DNA of 64,000 nt from Eleginops maclovinus (Eukaryota; Chordata; Actinopteri; Perciformes; Eleginopidae), in contig NC_086350.1 in assembly GCF_036324505.1 (NCBI RefSeq), positions 28,537,448 through 28,601,447 on the forward strand. The letters run 5' to 3'. Positions 55,293 to 64,000 of this stretch are shown in pieces. Both the position numbers and the translations under genes were made by a program. Position 1 is the stretch's first letter. The number at the start of each line of letters is the position of its first letter. The notes below the pieces were generated by a model. The model saw nothing but the letters and a program-made list of their open reading frames with translations. It did not search any database and was not told the origin of the DNA.

Positions 55293-58200
55293 GAGTGCAT
55301 CCTGTTTTTTTAATGTTTTTATTTTGTAATGGATATTACATTGCAGTGTGGAGCACATGTGCAGGCTGAGGGAGAGGTGGGGGGGGCATTAGGTCACTGG
55401 TGCGGAGTAACAGATAAATACTACAGATGAAATCAATAAGATGCAGGAAGGCAGAGGGACAGAGACAGGTGGAGTGACTAAAACACAGTTTGAAGAGACA
55501 GCTCAAGTGAGTGAAATGCATTTCCCTTCCTCTCCATCGAGTGTCTTACTCACTGGAGGTGGAGCATTTAATCGAGAGGAGGTTGCTTATAATTAAAGTA
55601 TGGTTTGATCTTTTTATAGCTGTTTTTACAAATGTGTGCTCCACCAATCGGTGCAAGTGGAAGCTCTTTTCTCAGAAAGTTCAGAATGTTTGAATTGGCT
55701 GTGCCTTTGAGGATTTTTTTTTTTGGGTGGGGATTTGAAGTGTACAGAAAAGCATGCAGAGCCTCATCCTGCATCCCAGCTGGCCCACACGTATGGTCTG
55801 TGGATGTGCAGAGCAGCACAGTAAGATTTCTCTGAACAGCTGTCAACGGCCACAGTTTTACTGCCACCACTGGGGAATAAGGATGTTTGTATATGCAAAT
55901 CATTAGTGGTGCAATCCAGCTCATCTGTGTCTCAATGTTTATATACTGTTTTACATTGTTTCATATGGTTCATACTTTGTAACGGTCTGAACAGTATCGC
56001 CTTATGGTCTTTAAATGTAAAACATACAAGCCAATACTCCAATTACTACATTTTCTGCTTTGAAATAAAAATGATAGCTTCCTGCCAACATTGGTTCAAA
56101 AGCATTTGATAAATCCACCAGCCATAGTGGGCTTTACTGTTTGAACCTTCATTGATGTTGTGTAACCTCTCAGCACATTAAAATGATTTAAATGAATTCC
56201 ACATGTAAAGGTTATTATTGTTGGGATACAAAAATACATTATAAACTTGTCAGTGTCTCCTGATTTACAAAATAACAGCAAGGCGTTTTTTGAGTGATCT
56301 CAAACACATTCTTCTCCTATCCTTTTTCCCTCCTGGCCTGAGACCTTTACAGCACCATAGATAGCTGCTGAGACCCTGCATCTTTACATAACATTAGACC
56401 AGACTGGTCTACTACAGCTGCTTTGAGCATACGTAGGGACATTGGTAAATGTCATTAAAGATTTGAAGGGTTTTATTCTGCATGTCCTGACTGTCCATAC
56501 GGAGCACTCGTCCAACCATTTTGAGCGCCTTTACCCCAAAAGAAAGAAAACAGAAAAAAGAAAAAGAAAGAAAAAGTAGCCGTAGAGCCGGTGACATCAC
56601 CGACAGATCAGCACACATTCCTGAAGGTGCATCCGTCCTTATGACTGCTCCTCTAGCTGGGAATTAAAACCCCACTCTGCTCCTGTCCTGACCTTTTCAA
56701 ACATCGTTGATTCTTTCACTCTTCCCCAAAAATCATTCTTTCAATCATCGTCTTCACCCTCTTCCCGTTTACACACCTCTTTTTTTTCTTAATCTGCAGT
56801 GCTCTTCCTCTCCCCAACTCTCATTCCTCCCCTTCTGTCTGCCTGCCCCTCCTTTCCCGTCCTATCTATCCTTCTTTCTGTCTCTCATTCTATCTCTCAG
56901 CTACAGGAAATGGTTTCTTTCCCGATCCAGGGGGTTGGAGGGGAGTACTCACTGTCCCAAACAAAGAGGTCACTGTGTGAATCCTCCAAAAATACAAAGA
57001 AGAAAAGGAAGGCAGATAAAATCAGAAACCTACTCTCATCCGCCTCTCATACAAACACATACACATACACACTTTTCATCTGTTCCACTCACAAATCCTT
57101 TTACATTCAACAGACACACCAGATGTTTTTACACTGTATGTTCCTGTAATGAGGTACAAATATGTTCAGAGCACTGCATGGCTCCAGCCCAGCAGCAGAG
57201 TGAGAGCGTATTCCCATGTGCTCATATCGGCAGACAACTCTCAGAAGCAGAAAAAGGAGAAAAAAATACAGGGAGCCAGGTTTGATGAGCTGCATGCAAA
57301 TGACATGTAAAAATATAAAACTGCGATACTTAAAACGGGGGCCGAGATAAGAGATTTGAAAATGAGGCACTCTTGGAAAGCAGGCTCCTGAACTGCCGGA
57401 GATGAGGCTCAGAGATAGAGAGGATAGAGGTTTTCCCTCTCCTCTTCTCCTCTCTTACACTTCCTCCTCCTCTTTCCTTCCTCCTCACCCTGCAGAAGCG
57501 GTGCAGATGACAGGGAGATGCAGATACCAGCCAGTCACAGCCACTGAGTGATGAACACCTGCTCCTTTAATCCTGCTCTTCCACGTTGGCTTCACTTCCT
57601 CTCCAGCTCCATTTTCTCTCATATTCCTTTTCTCTCTCATGTTTTGTTTCAGGGGATGGACCTTTCCCATCATTCTCTTTGCCTCTATTTTGTTCCTCTC
57701 CCTCCCTGGCCTGGCTGAGTTTCTGTCTATCAGTATTTTATCTTATTTGGCTGTTTTCTCACCCCTCTCCCCTCTCCAATCACCCCCCTTCTACCGTGCT
57801 GAGGTGAAAGGCTCTTCTGTCAGGGCCGGGCTGACAGACCTTCAGACAGACAGCTGCTGTCATGACGTGGGGAGTCATACGACTGGTTGCCTGTGTGGAG
57901 CACACTGATTCAATCACCACAGATAAAAGCTCTCCTTAGGGCCGTGATCCACAGGGTCAAACATCCATTACTCAGGGGTTCACAAAAACTCCTTGTCCAG
58001 GTTGGAAGTCCCAGCAATTTTGCTTTCAGTTTCTTTCAGTGACAAATAATATGAGAAGGATTCAATCTAATATTTGAATGATGTGATTTGATTGGTGGAC
58101 ATGGAGACCCTGAAGCCTGAGACTTAAAGTGGCATTCCACACTGTAAGCTACAGGAGGACTAAACCTTATATTATATCTTATGAGTACAACCCTAAGAAA

Positions 58201-59297
58201 TGGTCTGTTTTGGAGCAGATACGTCAAACAATTAAATAGTAAACAAACACTTTTGCAATGTAAACAAATCTTTTCCCAAATTATATTTACACTCTAACAC
58301 TGCCTTCTCCTGCAGCCCAGGACCAACACAGTAAAGATATTGGCTTCGATTGCTTTTGATGATTTTACTTTTGTACATGCTTCATGCGCAACATTAGTTT
58401 TTCCTTTTTCACAAGAAGATAGAAGAGGAACTTTACAGCACAACAAAAATACCGTTGACTATTACTAATATTTGATTGTGAACTAAAAGAAGAAACTCTG
58501 GTCTCGCTCTCTAGCTCCTTCATAATAATGTCCCGCAGTATTGCGTTCTTCTGGGGGGCATCGCAGAAAGTGTCTCAAAACTCGCTGTAATCATCTTGTC
58601 ATCTTCTAAAGGAGCACCATTTTAATTAACATTCTAATTTGATGGGCGGAGGAAAGAAAGAAACAGAGAGGCAGAGAAACACTGTTGATGAGTCCAGATA
58701 AAAAAGATCAAAATCAGGATGTAAACAACCCGGCTCAGAGTCAACACAAAAAAAGGAAAACAGCTCCAGAGAAAATGAGAAGGAGACGCTGATCACCTTC
58801 ACTCGTCCTCTCAGCGGAGTGAGGGAAGGAGGAAGTGGAGAGGAGAGAATAGGTAGAGCGGAGGATAGATAGGGAGTGAGAAGAGACTACCCAAAAAGTG
58901 TTTGAAAAGCCGTGGGTGGCGCGCCTTATCGCCCCAGTTCTCCTGGAGAGATTATTGGGGGATTAGTGCGAACGCTTGTTTCTAAAACATGATGAAAAGA
59001 CGTTCAGTGCGTGATAACGCTTTGAACTCCCTTACTCTGCTCCTTCTAGGATCGTGCCTTCAGGCTGCCTTTCCAAGAAAGACAGGATTGGGGTGGGGCG
59101 AGCTGCTGGGTGCTGCTGAAGGAGGGAGAACAACAGCGATAATGTTGAAAGTAGAGTTTCCTCTGTGGCTCACTTTGGACATCTGTTCTTTTGGAAGATT
59201 CAACAGATGCAACAAACTCTGGGTCCGCATACACTTTAGTATGATTACTCTTTCACCTCAGCTAACTGAAATTTCCCATATAATCCTGCAACTTCGG

Positions 59298-59394
59298 TCC
59301 AATCACATGCACTTGCACTATCAGTTAATTAAAGCAGGATCCAATCAGAAGGAGAGGAGATATAATATCAGATTCTTTATGTGCGATCCAATCA
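59298..59394. promoter_or_regulatory. Three spaced TCCAATCA boxes
   Basis: TCCAATCA occurs at 59298-59305, 59340-59347 and 59387-59394, with a TTAATTAA site between the first two. CCAATCA is the NF-Y type motif. The regular spacing (42 and 47 bp) is unusual for chance. The function is unknown. Confidence 0.3.
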
Positions 59395-59909
59395 GAATAG
59401 CACAAGTGATGTGCTCACTGCTGGGTTGCCATGGGAGGCTTGTCGAGGAGGACCAGGTTGTTCACTCAACCAAAAACGGTGAGGAATCTGCAGCCAGCGA
59501 TCAGCTGATCAGTAAACATTATTATACCGTGTTCTAAAGTCCAACAGCCATATCAGCCAGAATATGTTTAAATAGATAAATGGTTTTACGCCTCTTTCTC
59601 AAGAGATGCAAATGGCAGGATTTCCATATGACACAGACCAGTTAACACGCCACTAATCTAATGAAGGAGATCTGTTGGAGGGAGAGCAAGCACTGGATCT
59701 CATTTGCCTTTCTGTGCCTCTCTCTCTCTTACTCTCTGCTCCACCCTGATTTCTCAAAACTGACAACTCCCTCCACCCACATGATAATACACCAACAAGC
59801 CAGGACAATGTCTAATGCATCTCATTTTGTATTGTTTAAGAAAAAAGACTCATTGCACTGAGAAGCTTCCGGGTGAAGTGGTAATGCTGGGCAAGCCTCG
59901 TATTAAACC

Positions 59910-59920
59910 GATAACTTATC
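59910..59920. promoter_or_regulatory. Palindromic double GATA site
   Basis: GATAACTTATC is an inverted pair of GATA cores one base apart, followed by TGTCAGG. Inside an intron of a GATA cofactor gene it is a candidate GATA-factor binding site. Confidence 0.35.
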
Positions 59921-60339
59921 TGTCAGGCAAAATGAGGGGCACATTTGTTGAGAAAAGTTCTGAGAGAGCGGGCGATGCTTGGGGGGCAGCACTTCCGATT
60001 GGGCCATGCCAATCACACAGAGGCGGGGGCAAAGCCTGGGGGCTTCACAGAGCCCAGGAAGGATGAGGACTGAGGAAGACAGCCCAAGATAAAAGAGAGG
60101 AAGGCTAGACACCTGGAATAGATCTCACATATTTCATGGTGAGGATGAAGCATGGGGAGAGGAACCAGAGAAGGAGAGGGCTCAGGGCTCAGAAAATATA
60201 ATGTCTGCACCTCCTTCAGTTAGCAATGTATTGTGCCAAACACATGATATGAAGAAAGGAATGAGCTTACTCCTACAACAATCCAACCATGTCTATGAGA
60301 TGAGTGTGTAATTAGAATGCCTAAACAGACACAAAGGGC

Positions 60340-60483
60340 TTGTGGCTCTTTTTACGTTATGTGTTCTTGTTTATATTTGCACTATGGGACTGCCAGAAAC
60401 GGTATTTCAATTTTCTGTATGTATAACACTGTATGTGGAAACTTTGACAATAAAGTGGACTTTGACTTTTGACTTTGACTTGA
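60340..60483 (+). mobile_element. LINE 3' end with (GACTTT)n tail
   Basis: ATGTGGAAACTTTGACAATA, followed by AAGTGGACTTTGACTTTTGACTTTGACTT, is the common 3' end of L2/CR1-like fish LINEs. No coding part is attached. Confidence 0.6.
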
Positions 60484-60623
60484 GTTGTAGTTCCAATCCC
60501 CTGGCAGGAAGTAGCTGCATATGCTGCACACAGTGTTCAGTATGCAGTGTTCACTCTGGAGAAGTAACTATTCTATTCTAAACTAAGTTTATTCAAAACA
60601 TTCAGAATCCATATTTATATATA

Positions 60624-60845
60624 CAGAGCCGGAAAAAATAAAGAGACCACTTCAGCATTATCAGTTTCTCTGGTTTTTACTATTTATAGGTATGTTTTTG
60701 GGTTAAATGATCGATATATTTTTTAAATTGTATTCTATAAACTACTGACAACATTTCTCTGTGTTGGAATTCAACAGACTCTGGAATGGCTGCAATACAT
60801 GTAGAGATTTAAGAAAAATGTGGAGTGGTCTCTTCCGGAGCTGCA
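60624..60845. mobile_element. Small inverted-repeat element (MITE-like)
   Basis: The left end CAGAGCCGGAAAAAATAAAG, followed by AGACCACT, mirrors the right end. Read on the complement, the right end gives CAGCTCCGGAAGAGACCACT. It is about 220 bp with no coding capacity and lies in TA-rich flanks, as in Tc1/mariner-type non-autonomous elements. Confidence 0.65.
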
Positions 60846-61871
60846 TATATAAAGCTTTACATTTGTGAGCTTTTGATGTACGATATTCTCCCACAATTAA
60901 ATGTTCAGCAAACACTCAGAAAATGTCGAAATGAGGGTGTGGTTTGCAGGTTGTTACTTTGTAAATGTCAATTTAAAGGGACATTGTGTCACTTCCTGTA
61001 GGTTATATACCATTTTATATCAACCCCCCAGTATGAACTAATGTTGAACAGCTCACTCTGAATACAGAGATAATGTGTGGTGCCAGTGCAGGGCGGTGTG
61101 TGTCTCACACTGAAAATATTTAGTTTGGGGTGACCATTCCTAACCTTCACAATCAAAGCTGATTCAGCATAAATACACAAATATAATACAGGTTGGTATA
61201 TTTCTACGAACTGTTAGTGCGAAGTATGCATGTGAGTGAAAGCATTTATCTGGGATAAACCCTAACCCTAATGAACTCTTCATTCTCACACACCCACCCT
61301 GGCGCCCCGTACTGCATATCAGTATGCAGTATGTGGTAGCAACGGGCGGTGTGAGGCTGGGCAACAGCAACGGAAATTATACTTGTTTTTGTACCGAGTT
61401 TACCCCGTACATCTGCTGTTTGAGGAATAACCAGACAAGGAATGCAGAGTGATGCTGGGCTTCAGCTGCGCAGCAGGACAAGTTACTATCCAATACACTA
61501 AGGAGGATAGCCCTGACCCCTGCTGACCCAAAAGGGAGGGATAGATGGAGAACGGGGAGGATGTGGAGTGACAGGGGGAGAAACACAGGAGGAATGTGAG
61601 ATTATGGCCACTATCTCCAGCAGATACTAAAGGTCCATCTCCTCACATCTTCAGTCCGTAGATAGGAGGGGAGAGGGAGGTAGGAAGGGCAGAGAATGAG
61701 GAAGAAGAGAGAAATGTGTGTTTAGAGTCTGAATGAGATGCTTTCTTTAAGAAGTGAACCTTTGAAAGAACAGACACTGACTTTACAGTACAGAGGCATG
61801 GGCAGCGGGAGGGAGGGGGAGAACAAAAGGTGATGGGTGAATGAGTGTGTGCGTGAGTGAGAGTCAGTGCT

Positions 61872-62010
<139 letters not shown>

Positions 62011-62426
62011 CTTCTGTACACTCAGAACCATACTGATGATAAACAAAATCTTAGAAATGAGAGCCTATCAAGCAGGAATCAATCACTGGGGTTTGTTGTC
62101 CAGGAGGATGGCGCCATGTGGAGATAAAAGACAGGCGGACGTCTGGGGAGGGCTGGGAGGAGAGGAAGAAGAGAGGGGATAGGATGGGAGTCAGGGGAAG
62201 GCTGAGAGGAGAAGACAGAGGAGAAGAGATCAGAGAGGAGAGATGAAAAAAGAAGCAGAGAGGGAAGAAATGGAGGAGAGGAGAGCTGAGTGGGCCATTT
62301 AGTGAACAGAATATGATCTGCTTTAGATGGATGGAGACTGCTTGCTCTGGGCTGAGCTCGACTTTTGGCAACTGAAAATAGCAGGTAAAGCAAGGTGGAT
62401 CACATATTGCATTAATATATAATATA

Positions 62427-62531
<105 letters not shown>

Positions 62532-62659
62532 GATTCTTTCTGTTTGTCCAATTTTGTGCTTCATGCCAGGAAACCTCTCCCAGCATCAGTATCATATGAT
62601 TAGATGGAACCGCACATGATGCAGCAAACCCAGCTCTGATAGGGCTCCTTCCTGTCTCT

Positions 62660-62798
<139 letters not shown>

Positions 62799-63521
62799 GA
62801 TAAGTTGTTTATTCTGTCCCGGTTGCTGACCTCTGACCTTTCCAGTTAAAATTCCTCGCAGGAATTGGGGTTCTCTCTGAATCCTGCTGTAGTTAGGAAA
62901 CTCTAACCTCAATGTAACACTGTGTGTGTGAAGACGTATTTTTATGCAGGCCCTGTGAAGTTTTCTTTCCTTTCATTAACAAGACAAACAATGGAGTTGC
63001 AGACTGAAGGCATTTTCTGAAAAATGATTAAAAGATTTAACAAATGGTTGCAAAACTTATTAAGAATAAACAGTAATTTACAGCTTCAAACTAGTTTGAA
63101 ATAACAACTTACATTACTGATGGAATTTAGAAAATATAGATATTTGTGCAGTGTGTGCTGTAGCTAAAGTCAGAAATAATAAGAATTTGAACTGAACCTT
63201 AAACTCGTCAACAGTGTTACAATATGGTTCTATTGATGCCAACTCTATACAGTCAATAATATAAATGAATATGTTTTAGAATAGATGTAAAAGCAGAAAC
63301 AAATACCTCAATTTCAGAAATTCAACAACAAAGGACAATCGTCAGAAAATAACCTATAGATTAAAAGGACAATTGCAACCTTCTATTGTTCTACATATTC
63401 TTTTACAGTCCATCGATGATATTTCAGAACGAGGATCATGTCCGTGTGTTTTAGGATGTATACATAGTATCAGAGGCTGCTTGCTGGTGGTGAGTGGAGG
63501 TGATCATATCAGAGATCTTAC

Positions 63522-63655
63522 CTCTGTATCAGGATCCTCTGTGCTGCCCTCTGATTGGAGGATTCCTGGGTAGGGGCCCCATATTATGTCTGGTTGGAGA
63601 TCCCTGGCAGCCACCACCCTGCTGCCCCCCCCTTCTTCACTGAACTCCAGCTCAT
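63522..63655 (-). CDS. zfpm1: zfpm1 exon, start of the PR-like region (most upstream exon in the window)
   Basis: 134 bp between a CTCTAG acceptor (63656-63661) and a GTAAGA donor (63521-63516). It encodes DELEFSEEGGGSRVVAARDL, then WGPYPGILQSEGS, which corresponds to the DELE and WGPFxG segment of FOG1. The exon starts in phase 1, so the first base of its first codon comes from an exon beyond the window. The donor phase is 0 and matches the next exon. The N-terminal NuRD-binding exon is not in the window. Confidence 0.88.
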
Positions 63656-63661
63656 CTAGAG

Positions 63662-64000
63662 GACGGAGACAGAAAGCAGTCGTTAACATCAGGGAATTTA
63701 TATCATCGGTATCAAATGATCTAATTTCAAAATGTTTGTAAGCATTAACAGAATAAATTTATTCAGAGCCTGTAGTCATCACCCACACTTATAACATTTA
63801 GTACTAAAGTGAGTTTTACTGACTATTGGATAATGGGATACCTACATGTAGTATTAATAGTAACTATGCTCTTCAAACAAAAAGTGTTTTTGATGCCTTT
63901 CGTGGTGTTGAAACATGAACCATAGCATTTAATAGAGACTACAGGATGGGCTTGAACTTGACCTGAACCCTGCATCAGTTCAGACTAAACAGCTGAACCT
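63662..64000. other. zfpm1 intron, continuing beyond the window
   Basis: AT-rich sequence with no exon or repeat recognised. Confidence 0.7.

Noticed and set aside
56707..57285. 192-codon open frame in the zfpm1 intron
   Set aside because: Pyrimidine-rich low-complexity start and no recognisable family.
58989..59537. 182-codon open frame in the zfpm1 intron
   Set aside because: Starts with a hydrophobic stretch but shows no recognisable domain, lies between candidate CCAAT motifs and has no other gene signals.
61255..61275. Interstitial telomere-like AACCCTAACCCTAA
   Set aside because: Only about two units, within chance expectation; no array.

Overview
This window is animal nuclear DNA, almost certainly from a ray-finned (teleost) fish. 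It has long (CA)n/(GT)n microsatellites, many hAT DNA transposons, Tx1-like and L2/CR1-like LINEs, a BEL/Pao LTR retrotransposon and a fish-type integrase-like transposon gene. It also holds one clear vertebrate host gene, zfpm1 (FOG1, the GATA-factor cofactor). No tRNA, rRNA or CRISPR array was seen.

Layout. (1) Positions 1-10961 are a pile of degenerate transposons. An outer hAT may run from position 4 to 10961. Inside it are a hAT with a ZMYM1-like transposase (1364-4848, perfect 8-bp target-site duplication, TSD), a GTF2IRD2-like hAT (5276-7964) and a 5' fragment of a Tx1-like LINE (about 7967-9716). (2) Positions 10962-12355 have no gene; one stretch looks like a conserved non-coding element. 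(3) Positions 12364-31080 are a nest of insertions resolved by TSDs. A ZBED4-like hAT (A) holds a ZBED1-like hAT (B, 14006-28735). Hat B holds an L2-type LINE with an intact 1104-codon ORF (14710-19071) and a BEL/Pao element with two 732-bp LTRs (19567-28420). The BEL element in turn holds a young hAT with an uninterrupted 645-codon transposase (C, 21441-24139). (4) Positions 31089-41312 hold a degenerate integrase-like transposon gene split by another hAT (G, 34098-36982), then a further hAT (H, 38471-41312). (5) From 41313 rightwards the transposon density drops sharply. The minus-strand gene zfpm1 occupies 44711-63655.

zfpm1 is partial: six coding exons are visible and their phases agree all the way through. 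The first exons, which would carry the N-terminal NuRD-binding motif, lie beyond position 64000. The visible part covers a PR/SET-like region, nine FOG-type zinc fingers plus one extra candidate finger, a CtBP-binding PIDLS motif and a poly-alanine tract. The 13.3-kb intron (50178-63521) holds microsatellites, a small inverted-repeat element, a LINE 3' tail and several candidate GATA/CCAAT regulatory sites. Two exons have long UG repeats (transcript sense) just upstream of their splice acceptors.

All coordinates were read by eye. Family names rest on recognised protein motifs and not on database searches.
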